Positions 33,573 to 43,321 of a stretch of DNA of 64,000 bases are shown piece by piece. Each line of letters begins with the position of its first letter. The stretch's first letter is position 1. The notes beneath the pieces are model-generated. The model had not been told where the DNA came from. It saw nothing but the letters and a program-made list of their open reading frames with translations, and ran no database searches. The translations under genes and the position numbers were made by a program. Source of the stretch: Altericroceibacterium xinjiangense (lineage in GTDB: Bacteria; Pseudomonadota; Alphaproteobacteria; Sphingomonadales; Sphingomonadaceae); contig NZ_RSEK01000003.1 in the NCBI RefSeq assembly GCF_003958635.1, positions 124,001-188,000 of the forward strand, read 5' to 3'.

Positions 33573-34481
33573 TCAGCGCCACAGCGGCTTCTTGGTAGCG
33601 AGGTAATTGCGGATCGTGGTCGCGGCCACGCCGGCCTCTCCCATGGCGTGGCTGATCTGGTCCAGCCCCTTCGCCACGTCTCCGGCCGCGAACAAGCCTT
33701 CCACGCTGGTCCGCTGGTGATCGTCGACCTCCAACGCTCCGTCCTCGCCCACGCGCGCCCCGGCAGCCGTGGCCAGACCGGACCGGACGTCCGAACCCAT
33801 CGCGGAATAGATGCTGTCGAAGATCAGCGGACCGACGCCGGTTTCCACCGCGATCCGCTTGTTCGACAAGGTGTAGGACGTACAGGGGCCTTCAACGATT
33901 TCGATCCCGGCATCGTCCAGCCTTTGCCGCCATTTGGCGTCAAGCTCGTGCTCGCCGTCCGGGGCGATCAAGGTGAGGTCGGCGGTGAACGCCCGCAGGA
34001 ACATGGTTTCGGCGGCGCCGTGGCGGCCGGTGCCGATCACGCCGACACGCTTGTCGGTCACCTCGAACCCGTCGCAGATCGGACAGTAGCGCAACAATCC
34101 GCGCATGAGTGCGGCGTCGTGCAGTTCGTCCTCCATCCGTGGCGGATGCAGGTTGAACACGCCGGTTGCGATCAGGACAGTGCGCGCGGTGAACTGGCCG
34201 TCCTCGGTGAAGACTTCGAATCCTTCGTCTTGCCGGACGATGCGGGTGACTTTCGCTTCTTCCCGCTCCACGCCGTATTCGGCGCCTTGTTCCAGCATCC
34301 GCTCCAGCAGGTCTGTACCCGAGATACCGCCGGGGAAACCGGGCAGGTTGTGCGTCCGGGGGATCAGTTCCGCCCGGCTGGTGCCGCAGTCGAACAAGCG
34401 GATGGAAAGGTGATAGCGGGTGAGGTAGAGGGCGGCTGTCAGCCCTGCGGGTCCTGCGCCCACGATGATGCAGTCATCCAT
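33573..34481 (-). CDS. NAD(P)/FAD-dependent oxidoreductase, thioredoxin-reductase-like
   Basis: 302 residues from ATG 34481. N-terminal FAD site [16 protein letters not shown], central redox-type motif YCPICDGFE (CxxC) near residue 130, second dinucleotide site [16 protein letters not shown], and C-terminal [22 protein letters not shown]. The arrangement matches thioredoxin reductase, but CPIC replaces the usual CATC and the partner may be other than thioredoxin. It lies antisense between rimM and trmD. Confidence 0.88.
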   Translation of the reverse strand: MDDCIIVGAGPAGLTAALYLTRYHLSIRLFDCGTSRAELIPRTHNLPGFPGGISGTDLLERMLEQGAEYGVEREEAKVTRIVRQDEGFEVFTEDGQFTARTVLIATGVFNLHPPRMEDELHDAALMRGLLRYCPICDGFEVTDKRVGVIGTGRHGAAETMFLRAFTADLTLIAPDGEHELDAKWRQRLDDAGIEIVEGPCTSYTLSNKRIAVETGVGPLIFDSIYSAMGSDVRSGLATAAGARVGEDGALEVDDHQRTSVEGLFAAGDVAKGLDQISHAMGEAGVAATTIRNYLATKKPLWR

Positions 34482-34522
34482 TGGCTTGTGTTTATCCCTT
34501 GTCCTGCCGCATGGGGCGTTTT

Positions 34523-35269
34523 GTGACTTTCGCTGCGACAATCCTAACGCTGTACCCCCAGATGTTTCCCGGGCCGCTTGGCATTTCGCTGGCCGGGCGG
34601 GCCTTGCAGGAGGGTATCTGGACGCTCGAGACCGTGCAGATCCGGGATTTTGCAACCGACAAGCACCGGACGGTGGACGATACGCCCGCAGGCGGCGGGG
34701 CGGGCATGGTTCTGAAGCCCGACATCCTTGCCTCTGCCATCGACCATGCGCGCGAACGGCACCCCGACTGCCCGGTGCTGGCGATGACCCCGCGCGGGCG
34801 CCCGATCACGCAGGCCCGTATCCGGGAGCTGTCCGGCGGCCCCGGCGTGACGATCCTGTGCGGCCGGTTCGAAGGGTTTGACGAGCGGGTTCTGGAAGCC
34901 CGCAACGTCGAGCAGGTGAGCTTGGCCGACATCGTGCTTTCGGGCGGGGAACCGGCGGCGCTGGCGATACTGGACGCTTGCATTCGCCTGCTTCCCGGCG
35001 TAATGGGCGCGCCTCAAAGCGGGGCAGAGGAATCCTTCGAGGAAGGCTTGCTCGAACACCCGCATTACACCCGACCTGTTATGTGGGAAGGGCGCACGAT
35101 CCCTGAAGTGCTGCGATCGGGGGATCATGCGAAGATCGCCGCATGGCGTAAAGCCCGTGCGGACGAGGACACACGGTCACGCAGGCCGGACCTTTGGGAG
35201 CGCCACCGGGGCGTTCGGGCCCAGTCTGCCTCTGGCGTGCAGCACGATGATAGGGACCAAGGTCAATGA
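34523..35269 (+). CDS. trmD: tRNA (guanine-N1)-methyltransferase
   Basis: Methylates G37 of tRNAs that read CNN codons, preventing frameshifts. 248 residues from GTG 34523 ([17 protein letters not shown]), which agrees with related proteins; ATG 34511 would add four residues. Seen: [21 protein letters not shown], the trefoil-knot SAM site [12 protein letters not shown], and [13 protein letters not shown]. Its start is only 29-41 bp from the divergent flavoprotein start. Its stop overlaps the rplS start by 4 bp. Confidence 0.96.
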   Translation: MTFAATILTLYPQMFPGPLGISLAGRALQEGIWTLETVQIRDFATDKHRTVDDTPAGGGAGMVLKPDILASAIDHARERHPDCPVLAMTPRGRPITQARIRELSGGPGVTILCGRFEGFDERVLEARNVEQVSLADIVLSGGEPAALAILDACIRLLPGVMGAPQSGAEESFEEGLLEHPHYTRPVMWEGRTIPEVLRSGDHAKIAAWRKARADEDTRSRRPDLWERHRGVRAQSASGVQHDDRDQGQ

Positions 35270-35649
35270 ACCTTATCCAGACGCTCGAAGCCGAGGCGAT
35301 CGAGCAACTTTCCGGGAACAAGGACATTCCCGAATTCCGTGCCGGTGATACGGTGCGGGTGGGTGTGCGCGTCGTCGAAGGCGAGCGGACCCGCGTGCAG
35401 AATTACGAAGGCGTGGTGATTGCCCGCTCCAATCGGGGCATGGGCAGCAACTTCACCGTCCGCAAGATGAGCTTCGGCGAAGGCGTCGAGCGCGTCTTCC
35501 CGCTCTATTCGCCCAGCATCGACAGCATCACCGTGGTCCGCCGCGGCATCGTGCGTCGGGCCAAGCTGTACTACCTGCGCGGCCGCACCGGCAAACGCGC
35601 ACGTATCGCAGAGCGGCGCGAGACCCCGGGCGCCGGCAAGGAGGGCTAA
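35266..35649 (+). CDS. rplS: 50S ribosomal protein L19
   Basis: 127 residues. Normal L19 core: [46 protein letters not shown]-like segment, [15 protein letters not shown], and [15 protein letters not shown]. Translationally coupled to trmD. A GC-rich hairpin follows. Confidence 0.98.
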   Translation: MNLIQTLEAEAIEQLSGNKDIPEFRAGDTVRVGVRVVEGERTRVQNYEGVVIARSNRGMGSNFTVRKMSFGEGVERVFPLYSPSIDSITVVRRGIVRRAKLYYLRGRTGKRARIAERRETPGAGKEG

Positions 35650-35675
35650 GGCTCACCCGACGGAAAAAGTCTTCC

Positions 35676-35714
35676 AAGGGGGCGTCCTGGCCAGACCGGC
35701 CGGGGCGCCCCCTT
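35676..35714 (+). terminator. Hairpin after rplS
   Basis: AAGGGGGCG (35676-35684) pairs with CGCCCCCTT (35706-35714); an inner GGCC/GGCC pairing fills the loop. 26 nt after the rplS stop. The T-run is only TT, so strength is uncertain. Confidence 0.55.
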
Positions 35715-35771
35715 CGATTCGGCCCCGATGATCTTACGAAGCCCGATGGTCTTACGGAGAACGAGTTTCCG

Positions 35772-38039
35772 ATGAAGCGGTCCCGACATCTGGCGCTGGC
35801 AACCGCCCTGGCGCTCGTCCCCCTTGCCACCCCCGTTTCCGCCCAAAGCTCTGGCCAGTCCCAGATGGAGAGTGCCGTGAACCAGCAGACCGTGGACCTG
35901 AGCCTTGAGCGGGTATTCGCCAGCCCCGGGCTCGACGGGCCGAGTCCGCGCGCGCTCAAGCTGTCGCCGGACGGGCGATGGGTGACGTTGCTGCGCAACC
36001 GCACGGATGAGCGGGAGCGCTACGACTTGTGGGGTTATGACCGGACGAGCGGCGAATGGCGCATGCTGGTCGATAGCACAGCGCTGGGGCAGGGCCGCGA
36101 GCTGAGCGAAGCCGAGAAGATGCAGCGCGAGCGGCTGCGGATCGGGGACCTTAAGGGGGTCGTTGCCTATGACTGGTCGGCGGACGGGCAGTCCATCCTC
36201 GTCCCGCTGGAGGGCGATCTCTACCTTGCCCGGCTCAATGGGGCGGTGCAGCGGCTGACCGATACCGAGGAAGCCGAGCTCAACCCCAAGCTCAGCCAGA
36301 CCGGTGGGTTCATCTCCTTTGTACAGGACGGGCGCTTGTGGACCGGGCTACTCGGCGAAGATGCGCGTCCGATCACGCCAGAAGAGACGGCCGACACGGT
36401 CCACTGGGGCGAGGCCGAGTTCGTGGCGCAGGAGGAACTGGACCGGCAGACAGGCTTCTGGGGGTCCCCGCAGGATCACCGGATCGCCGTCGAGCGGTTC
36501 GACGAAGCGCCGGTCGGCATCGTCACCCGGGCCGCCATCGGGGCGGAAGGGACCAGCACGTATCAGCAGCGCTATCCGGCGGCGGGCACGCCGAATGCGG
36601 ACGTGCGCTTGTTCGTCATGGACCCGGACGGGGGCAATCGGGTCGAAGTCGATCTGGGGGCAGAGCGCGACATCTATCTTGGCCGGGTGGACTGGGCACC
36701 GGACGGAAGCCGCCTCTACGTTCAGCGGCTGAACCGCGCGCAGACAGTGCTCGACATGCTGTCGGTCGATCCGGCAACGGGCAAGGCCACGGTCCTGTTT
36801 TCGGAAGAAGCTGCACCGGGGCACTGGATCAACCTGACGAGCAACTACAAGTTTCTCGAGGACGGCAGCCTGATCTGGTGGTCGGAAAGGGACGGCTATG
36901 GCCATCTCTACCGGTTTGCGGATGGGCAGTGGCGGCAGCTTACCAGCGGGCCGTGGGTCGTCACCGGGCTTGCCGGAGTGGACGAGGACGCAGGCCGGGT
37001 GTTCTTCACCGGAACGAAGGACGATCCGCTGGCGGTGCAGGTCTATGCACTCGACCTCTCGAGCCCCGAAGCGGCCGTGCGCTTGAGCGATCCCGCGTTT
37101 GCCAACTCGGCCAGGATGGATGAAGCCGGCAAGACGCTGGTCGTCAGCCGGTCCTCCGATGCGCAGCCGGGGCAAGTCTATCTCGCCGACGGGCAGGGGC
37201 AGCGGCTCGCCTGGATCGAGGAGAACCGGGTCGACGCGGATCACGCTTACGTCCCGTACCTCGCGAGCCATCAGGTCGCGCAGTATGGGACGATTGCGGG
37301 CGCCGACGGGATGCCGCTCCACACCATGATGATCACACCGCCGCTGGAGCCGGGGAAGCGCTATCCCGTGTTCTTCCAGCACTATGGCGGTCCGCACGCG
37401 CAGACGGTGACCAAGGGCTGGCACGGAGCACTGGCGCAGGCCATCGTGGACAAGGGCTATATCTTCTTCGCGCTCGACAACCGGGGCAGCGCGAACCGGG
37501 GCGTCGCGTTCGAAAAGCCGATCAACCGGGCGATGGGCTCGGTCGAGGTCGAGGATCAGAAGCGGGGGGCGGAGTTCCTCAAGACGCTCGACTTCGTCGA
37601 TCCCGACAAGATCGCGACGTATGGCTGGTCCTACGGCGGATACATGACCTTGAAGATGCTCCAGGCCGATCCGGGGCTTTATGCCGCCGGGGTCGCAGGG
37701 GCGCCGGTCACCAAGTGGGAACTGTACGACACGGCTTATACGGAACGCTACATGGGCACGCCGCAGGCCGATGCGGAGGCCTACGCGCGGTCGGATGCGC
37801 TGGCGGAGGCGGGGCAAATCCGGGATTCGCTGCTGCTGATCCACGGCATGGCCGACGATAACGTCGTGTTCGAGAATTCATCGGCGCTGATCGCCCGCCT
37901 GCAGGCGGAGGCCGTGCCGTTCGACATGATGCTGTATCCGGGGCAGACGCACCGCGTGTCCGGGCCGAAGATCAGCGTGCACTTGTGGGAGACGATCTTC
38001 CGCTTTCTGGAACAGAACGGCGTTGCGCCGACTGAGTAG
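35772..38039 (+). CDS. Secreted S9 family peptidase, dipeptidyl peptidase IV type
   Basis: Prolyl dipeptidyl peptidase releasing X-Pro or X-Ala dipeptides. 755 residues. Signal peptide about 1-24 ending VSAQ. Beta-propeller (DPPIV_N) about 90-480, with EFVAQEELDRQTGFW carrying the Glu pair that binds the substrate amino terminus. Alpha/beta hydrolase domain about 520-755 with nucleophile GWSYGGYM (Ser near 620), Asp in MADDNVVF and His in GQTHRVSG. The triad is complete. Exported to the periplasm or surface. Confidence 0.95.
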   Translation: MKRSRHLALATALALVPLATPVSAQSSGQSQMESAVNQQTVDLSLERVFASPGLDGPSPRALKLSPDGRWVTLLRNRTDERERYDLWGYDRTSGEWRMLVDSTALGQGRELSEAEKMQRERLRIGDLKGVVAYDWSADGQSILVPLEGDLYLARLNGAVQRLTDTEEAELNPKLSQTGGFISFVQDGRLWTGLLGEDARPITPEETADTVHWGEAEFVAQEELDRQTGFWGSPQDHRIAVERFDEAPVGIVTRAAIGAEGTSTYQQRYPAAGTPNADVRLFVMDPDGGNRVEVDLGAERDIYLGRVDWAPDGSRLYVQRLNRAQTVLDMLSVDPATGKATVLFSEEAAPGHWINLTSNYKFLEDGSLIWWSERDGYGHLYRFADGQWRQLTSGPWVVTGLAGVDEDAGRVFFTGTKDDPLAVQVYALDLSSPEAAVRLSDPAFANSARMDEAGKTLVVSRSSDAQPGQVYLADGQGQRLAWIEENRVDADHAYVPYLASHQVAQYGTIAGADGMPLHTMMITPPLEPGKRYPVFFQHYGGPHAQTVTKGWHGALAQAIVDKGYIFFALDNRGSANRGVAFEKPINRAMGSVEVEDQKRGAEFLKTLDFVDPDKIATYGWSYGGYMTLKMLQADPGLYAAGVAGAPVTKWELYDTAYTERYMGTPQADAEAYARSDALAEAGQIRDSLLLIHGMADDNVVFENSSALIARLQAEAVPFDMMLYPGQTHRVSGPKISVHLWETIFRFLEQNGVAPTE

Positions 38040-38064
38040 GCTACATCGCAGGAGTTTTGAGAAA

Positions 38065-39090
38065 ATGGGTTACCGGGTGGTTGTTGTCGGAGCGACGGGG
38101 AATGTCGGGCGCGAAATGCTCGCCATTCTGGCGGAGCGCGAATTTCCCTGTGACGAGGTGGCGGCGGTCGCCAGCTCCCGCTCCACTGGAATGGAGGTCG
38201 AGTTCGGCGACACGGGCAAGATGCTGAAGTGCCGCAATATCGAGCATTTCGATTTCACCGGCTGGGACATTGCCCTGTTCGCCGCCGGATCCGGCCCGGC
38301 GAAGGAATACGCGCCCAAAGCTGCGGCCGCGGGCTGTGTGGTGATCGACAATTCGTCGCTCTATCGCATGGACCCGGACGTGCCGCTGATCGTGCCGGAA
38401 GTGAACCCGGACGCGATCGACGATTACAAGAAGCGCAACATCATCGCCAATCCCAACTGCTCGACCGCGCAGATGGTCGTGGCGCTGAAGCCGCTGCATG
38501 ACGCGGCAAAGATCAAGCGGGTGGTGGTGTCCACCTACCAGTCCGTGTCCGGCGCCGGAAAAGTCGGGATGGACGAGTTGTTCGGGCAGTCCCGCGCAAT
38601 CTTCGTCGGCGATCAGGTCGAAGTGACGAAGTTCACCAAGCAGATTGCCTTCAACGTGATTCCGCACATCGACGTGTTCCTTGAGGACGGATCGACCAAG
38701 GAAGAGTGGAAGATGGTGGTCGAGACCAAGAAGATCCTCGACCCGAAGATCAAGGTCACCGCTACCTGCGTGCGCGTGCCTGTGTTCGTCGGCCATTCCG
38801 AGGCAATCAACCTCGAGTTCGAGAACGAGATCACCGCTGAGCAGGCGCAGGACATCCTGCGCGAAGCGCCCGGCGTGATGCTGGTGGATAAGCGGGAAGA
38901 CGGCGGTTACGTCACCCCCGTCGAATGCGTGGGCGACGGCGCGACGTACATCAGCCGCGTGCGCGAGGATTCGACGGTCGACAACGGGCTGACGCTGTGG
39001 TGCGTGTCCGACAACCTGCGCAAGGGTGCCGCGCTCAACGCGGTGCAGATCGCCGAGTTGCTCGGCCGCCGGCACCTGAAGAAGGGCTGA
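38065..39090 (+). CDS. asd: Aspartate-semialdehyde dehydrogenase
   Basis: Reduces aspartyl phosphate to the semialdehyde on the way to lysine, diaminopimelate, threonine and methionine. 341 residues from ATG 38065, 12 nt after GCAGGAG. Seen: VVGATGNVGREML, ANPNCSTAQ with the catalytic Cys, STYQSVSGAG and the C-terminal NLRKGAALNAVQIAELL. Converges with the MarR gene across a strong hairpin. Confidence 0.97.
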   Translation: MGYRVVVVGATGNVGREMLAILAEREFPCDEVAAVASSRSTGMEVEFGDTGKMLKCRNIEHFDFTGWDIALFAAGSGPAKEYAPKAAAAGCVVIDNSSLYRMDPDVPLIVPEVNPDAIDDYKKRNIIANPNCSTAQMVVALKPLHDAAKIKRVVVSTYQSVSGAGKVGMDELFGQSRAIFVGDQVEVTKFTKQIAFNVIPHIDVFLEDGSTKEEWKMVVETKKILDPKIKVTATCVRVPVFVGHSEAINLEFENEITAEQAQDILREAPGVMLVDKREDGGYVTPVECVGDGATYISRVREDSTVDNGLTLWCVSDNLRKGAALNAVQIAELLGRRHLKKG

Positions 39091-39098
39091 GCGCAAGA

Positions 39099-39130
39099 AG
39101 CCGCCGCTTCGCCGAGGCGGGGCGGCGGCT
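39099..39130. terminator. Bidirectional hairpin between asd and the marR-type gene
   Basis: AGCCGCCGC (39099-39107) and GCGGCGGCT (39122-39130), perfect 9-bp stem, 14-nt loop, located between convergent genes. No T-run on either side. Confidence 0.5.
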
Positions 39131-39147
39131 GCTGCCGGCCATGACCG

Positions 39148-39591
39148 TCAGCCGTTGGCGGCGCGGACGGTTTCCCGATGTGCGGTGAGATTGCTGCCGA
39201 TCGTGTTCAGCAGCCGGGCAAACTCCGCCCGTTCCTCTGCCGACAATCCGGCGAGCATATCCTCCAGCAGGGAGTCGATTCGATCCTGGAGCTGCTCCAG
39301 GATCGTGTGGGCCTTGGCGGTCAGGTGGAGTTGCCAGGCGCGGCGGTCGGCCGGATCGCGGCGGCGTTCAATCAGTCCTGCTTCCTCCAGCCGGTCTGCC
39401 ATGCGGCACAAGGTGATCGGTTCGACTTCGAGCTGTTCGGCGTAGAAGCCCTGATTTTCACCCGGCGCGCGGTTGAGCGTCAGCAGCATCCGTGCTTGCG
39501 GTCCGGTAACGCCGATCTCCCGCACGCGCTGATCGAAGGCCCAGCGGGCCAGGCGCGAATTGTCTGCAAGAAGGAAACCGACATGGGTCAT
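39148..39591 (-). CDS. MarR family transcriptional regulator
   Basis: 147-residue winged-helix repressor. Recognition region QLEVEPITLCRMADRLEEAGL and the wing RRRDPADRRAWQLHLT, both typical of MarR proteins. Divergent from the alpha/beta hydrolase gene with 98 bp between starts, the usual arrangement for a MarR protein and its target. The ligand is unknown. Confidence 0.9.
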   Translation of the reverse strand: MTHVGFLLADNSRLARWAFDQRVREIGVTGPQARMLLTLNRAPGENQGFYAEQLEVEPITLCRMADRLEEAGLIERRRDPADRRAWQLHLTAKAHTILEQLQDRIDSLLEDMLAGLSAEERAEFARLLNTIGSNLTAHRETVRAANG

Positions 39592-39689
39592 GAAAGCGAC
39601 CTATATGGCCCGGGCTTAATGGCGCAAGAACCGTGTCGTGTGGCGCGCAGCCTCGATCACGTCGACACGAGCCGCAAAAAGGGAAGAGC

Positions 39690-40448
39690 ATGACGAACGA
39701 AGTGCGGGACGAAACGGTAATCGGGTTCAACGGTGCCGAGCTGGCGGTGCACCGGATGGGGTCGGGAAAACCGGTGCTGCTGCTCCATGGCTTGTTCTCC
39801 AGCGCGCAGATGAACTGGATCCGTTTCGGCCATGCGCAGAAGCTTGCGGACGCCGGGTTCGAAGCGATCATGCCGGACCTGCGCGCTCATGGAAACAGCG
39901 CCAAGCCGCACGACCCCATGGGTTATGCACCGGATGTGCTGGTGAAGGACGCACAGGCCGTGGCGGAGCAACTGGGGCTCGAGGACTATGACCTTGTCGG
40001 CTTCTCGCTCGGTGCCCGGACGGCGGTGCGCTGCGTGCTCGCGGGCATGGCGCCCCGCCGCGTGGTGCTCGCCGGAATGGGATTGGAAGGGCTGACCGGC
40101 TGGGATCGGCGGGCTGCCTTTTTCATCGACGCGATCGACCGGTTCGATGAGGTGCGCCACGGCGACCCGGCGTTCATGGCGGTCCAGTTCATGAAGACGA
40201 TGAAGGTGGATCGTCTGGCCGCACGGCAGTTGCTGCAAAGCGTGGAGGACACGGCGCCGGACAAGCTGGGCGAGGTTACCATGCCGGTGCTGCTGGTCTG
40301 CGGCAATCAGGACACGGACAACGGCTCTCCCGAGGCACTGGTGGCCGCGTTGCCGGATGCCGCGCTGGAGCCGGTGCCGGGCACGCACATGAGCTCCGTG
40401 ACGGAACCGGCGCTGGGGGACGCCATCGTTCGTTTCCTTGCTGCTTGA
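39690..40448 (+). CDS. Alpha/beta hydrolase
   Basis: 252-residue cytoplasmic hydrolase from ATG 39690 (ribosome binding site AAAGGGAAG). Seen: oxyanion HGLFSS, nucleophile elbow GFSLGART (Ser near 110) in place of GxSxG, Asp in LLVCGNQDTDN and His in VPGTHMS. The substrate cannot be predicted. Probably regulated by the divergent MarR protein. Confidence 0.88.
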   Translation: MTNEVRDETVIGFNGAELAVHRMGSGKPVLLLHGLFSSAQMNWIRFGHAQKLADAGFEAIMPDLRAHGNSAKPHDPMGYAPDVLVKDAQAVAEQLGLEDYDLVGFSLGARTAVRCVLAGMAPRRVVLAGMGLEGLTGWDRRAAFFIDAIDRFDEVRHGDPAFMAVQFMKTMKVDRLAARQLLQSVEDTAPDKLGEVTMPVLLVCGNQDTDNGSPEALVAALPDAALEPVPGTHMSSVTEPALGDAIVRFLAA

Positions 40449-40505
40449 TTTGGACGGGGAAGAGCGCCAGATTGGTTACAACTACAACCACTTGAAAGCC
40501 CCTTG

Positions 40506-42368
40506 ATGAAAGCTCTTGCTTCGGTCGCGCTGTCCGCGATCGCCTTGTCGCTTGGTGCATCCCTCGCTGCGCCAGCCGCGGCGCAGCAGGCCGCCCCCGT
40601 CGCGCCCGCAGCCGCCGTGACGTATCCGATGACGCCCGCGGGCGCTGCCCAGTTCGTGGCGGCGGCCGAGAAGGACTTGTTCGATTATTCGGTCGATGCG
40701 AGCCGGGTAAACTGGGTCAACTCCACCTACATTACGCCGGATACCGACGCCCTGGCCGCGCAGATCAACGCGGTCGGGACCGAAAAGTCGGTGGCCTATG
40801 CGTTGCAGGCGGCGAAGTTCGCGCAGGTTCAGGGACTCGATGCCGATGTGCGGCGCAAGCTCGATATCCTGCGCAATGGGATCGTGCTGCCCGCGCCGAC
40901 CACGCCCGGGGCCGCGACCGAGCTGAACGAGATCGCGACCCGGCTCAATTCGATGTACGGCAAGGGCAAGGGCACGCTCAACGGCCAGCCGATTTCCGGA
41001 TCCGACATCGAGGCGGAAATGGGCAACCTTGAGCGGACGCCCGCCGAACTGGCGGAGATGTGGGCAAGCTGGCATGACAACGTCGGTGCCCCGATGGGGG
41101 GCGATTACGCGCAGATGGTCGGCATTGCCAACCAGGGCGCGAACGAGCTTGGCTTCAGCGACGTCGGCGCGATGTGGCGGTCTGGTTACGACATGACGCC
41201 GGACCAGTTCGCTGCGGAAACCGAGCGGCTGTGGCAGGAAGTGAAGCCGCTTTACGATTCCCTCCACACCTACGTCCGGACGAAGCTGAACGCCAGGTAC
41301 GGCGATGCGGTCCAGCCGCAGACCGGGGCGATCCGCGCCGATTTGCTGGGCAATATGTGGGCGCAGGAGTGGGGCAACATCTACCCGCTGGTCGCGCCCG
41401 AGGGTTCCGGGGATCTTGGTTACGACATCGGCGAACTGCTGATTGCGCAGGGCAAGACCCCGCTCGACATGGTGCGCCATGGAGAGAACTTCTATTCCTC
41501 GCTGGGCCTGGAGCCGCTGCCGGAGACGTTCTGGGAACGCAGCATGTTCACCAAGCCGGAGGACCGGGAGGTCGTCTGCCACGCCAGCGCCTGGGACATC
41601 GACAACAAGGACGATATCCGCATCAAGATGTGCACCAAGGTGAATTCGGATGACTTCGTCACCATTCACCACGAACTGGGACACAATTACTACCAGCGCG
41701 CCTACAAGGAGCAGCCGTACCTCTATCTGAACGGCGCGAACGACGGGTTCCACGAGGCCATCGGGGATTTCGTCGCGCTGTCGATTACCCCGCAGTACCT
41801 GGTCGACATCGGTCTGCTCGATCCCAAGAACGTGCCGAGCGCGGACAAGGACATCGGCCTGCTGCTGCGCCAGGCAATGGACAAGGTGGCGTTCCTGCCG
41901 TTCGGCCTGCTGGTGGACCGCTGGCGCTGGGGCGTGTTCGACGGATCGATCAGCAAGGCGGAATACAATACTGCGTGGACGGACTTGCGCCGCGAGTACC
42001 AAGGCATCACTCCCCCGGTGGAGCGGCCGGCGAACGCGTTCGATCCCGGCGCGAAGTACCACATTCCGGGCAACACCCCGTACACCCGGTACTTCCTGGC
42101 GCGAATCCTGCAGTTCCAGTTCTACAAGGCTGCGTGCGAGCAGGCCGGGTGGACCGGGCCGCTGCACCGCTGCAGCTTCTACGGCAACAAGGAAGTCGGC
42201 GAGAAGCTGAACGCGATGCTGGAAATGGGAGCGAGCGAACCCTGGCCGGAAGCGCTGGAAGTGTTCACCGGCAGCCGCGAAATGAGCGCCAAGCCGATGC
42301 TCGAATACTTCGCTCCGCTGAAGGAGTGGCTGGACGAGCAGAACAAGGGCCAGTCGACCGGCTGGTAA
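40506..42368 (+). CDS. Secreted M2 family peptidyl-dipeptidase (ACE-like)
   Basis: Zinc metallopeptidase releasing C-terminal dipeptides, homologous to angiotensin-converting enzyme. 620 residues. Signal peptide about 1-22 (ending PAAAQ). The zinc site HHELGHNYYQ (HExxH, near residues 388-393) and the downstream GFHEAIGD with the third ligand Glu are intact. Almost entirely helical, as in the family. Together with the S9 peptidase at 35.8 kb it suggests extracytoplasmic peptide degradation. Confidence 0.95.
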   Translation: MKALASVALSAIALSLGASLAAPAAAQQAAPVAPAAAVTYPMTPAGAAQFVAAAEKDLFDYSVDASRVNWVNSTYITPDTDALAAQINAVGTEKSVAYALQAAKFAQVQGLDADVRRKLDILRNGIVLPAPTTPGAATELNEIATRLNSMYGKGKGTLNGQPISGSDIEAEMGNLERTPAELAEMWASWHDNVGAPMGGDYAQMVGIANQGANELGFSDVGAMWRSGYDMTPDQFAAETERLWQEVKPLYDSLHTYVRTKLNARYGDAVQPQTGAIRADLLGNMWAQEWGNIYPLVAPEGSGDLGYDIGELLIAQGKTPLDMVRHGENFYSSLGLEPLPETFWERSMFTKPEDREVVCHASAWDIDNKDDIRIKMCTKVNSDDFVTIHHELGHNYYQRAYKEQPYLYLNGANDGFHEAIGDFVALSITPQYLVDIGLLDPKNVPSADKDIGLLLRQAMDKVAFLPFGLLVDRWRWGVFDGSISKAEYNTAWTDLRREYQGITPPVERPANAFDPGAKYHIPGNTPYTRYFLARILQFQFYKAACEQAGWTGPLHRCSFYGNKEVGEKLNAMLEMGASEPWPEALEVFTGSREMSAKPMLEYFAPLKEWLDEQNKGQSTGW

Positions 42369-42429
42369 TCGGTTCCCGTCGGCCGCCGGATTATCCGGCG
42401 GCCGTTCGGCGGGACAACAGGACAAGAAG

Positions 42430-42460
42430 AAGGGCGCGGAACCATCGGTCCCGCGCCCTT
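42430..42460. terminator. Bidirectional terminator between the M2 peptidase and rplI
   Basis: AAGGGCGCGG (42430-42439) and CCGCGCCCTT (42451-42460), perfect 10-bp stem, 11-nt loop, followed by TCTTTATT; on the opposite strand by CTTCTTGTC. Classic position between convergent genes. Confidence 0.75.
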
Positions 42461-42484
42461 TCTTTATTCCCGTTGAGGGGAAGC

Positions 42485-43084
42485 TCAGGCTTCTTCGTCG
42501 CCCTGGAGCAGGTCCTCGGGGATTTCGCCGGCTTCGAGAGTCGGATCGCGCTTCTCGGTGAAGCCTTCGGACTCGTTCCGATCTTCCTCGAACATCTGGG
42601 CCATGACGTCGACGCCCTGGCTCTGCAGTTCGGCTTCGTCTTCGGACCGGGCCACGTTGACCTTGACGCCAACGCGCACTTCCGGGTGCATCGCCACGTA
42701 GACGTCGAACAGGCCGAGCGTCTTGATCGGGCGTTCGAGCACGATCTGCGACTTGTTCACCTCGTGCCCCTTTGCGTTCAGACCTTCAGCGATGTCACGC
42801 ACGCTGACCGAGCCGTAGAGCTGGCCGGAGTTGGACGAAGCGCGGATCAGGGTCACCTCGGCGCCTTCGATCTTTTCGCCCGCCTTTTCGGCGTCCGAAC
42901 GACGTTCAGCGTTTTCCTGTTCCAACCGGTCCCGGTTGGCTTCGAAAACCTTGCGGTTGGCTTCGTTGGCGCGCAGCGCCTTCTTGTTCGGCAGCAGGAA
43001 GTTGCGGGCGTAACCGTCTTTGACGGACACGACATCGCCAATGCTGCCGAGCTTCTCGATACGTTCGAGCAGGATGATATCCAT
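42485..43084 (-). CDS. rplI: 50S ribosomal protein L9 with acidic C-terminal extension
   Basis: 199 residues against about 150 usually. N-terminal domain (MDIILLERIEKLGSIGDVV, KDGYARNFLLPNKKA), the long connecting helix and the C-terminal rRNA-binding domain are all normal to about residue 150. The remaining ~50 residues are acidic (EEDRNESEGFTEKRD, EDLLQGDEEA). Third gene of rpsF-rpsR-rplI. Confidence 0.96.
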   Translation of the reverse strand: MDIILLERIEKLGSIGDVVSVKDGYARNFLLPNKKALRANEANRKVFEANRDRLEQENAERRSDAEKAGEKIEGAEVTLIRASSNSGQLYGSVSVRDIAEGLNAKGHEVNKSQIVLERPIKTLGLFDVYVAMHPEVRVGVKVNVARSEDEAELQSQGVDVMAQMFEEDRNESEGFTEKRDPTLEAGEIPEDLLQGDEEA

Positions 43085-43096
43085 GGGGCTCGTTCC

Positions 43097-43321
43097 TTAC
43101 TTCACGACGTAGGGCAGCAGGCCCAGATGACGCGCGCGCTTGATCGCCCGGGCGAGTTCACGCTGCTTCTTGCCGGAAACCGCGGTGATCCGCGACGGCA
43201 CGATCTTGCCGCGTTCGGACATGAAGCCCTGCAGCAGGCGGACGTCCTTGTAATCGATCTTCGGCGCATCCTTGGCCGAGAACGGGCAGGACTTGCGGCG
43301 ACGGAAAAACGGACGAGCCAT
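43097..43321 (-). CDS. rpsR: 30S ribosomal protein S18
   Basis: 74 residues with the family core [22 protein letters not shown] near 23-44 and [18 protein letters not shown] near 53-70 (each quoted in part). The ATG shares one base with the rpsF stop (TGATG), giving coupled translation. Confidence 0.97.
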   Translation of the reverse strand: MARPFFRRRKSCPFSAKDAPKIDYKDVRLLQGFMSERGKIVPSRITAVSGKKQRELARAIKRARHLGLLPYVVK

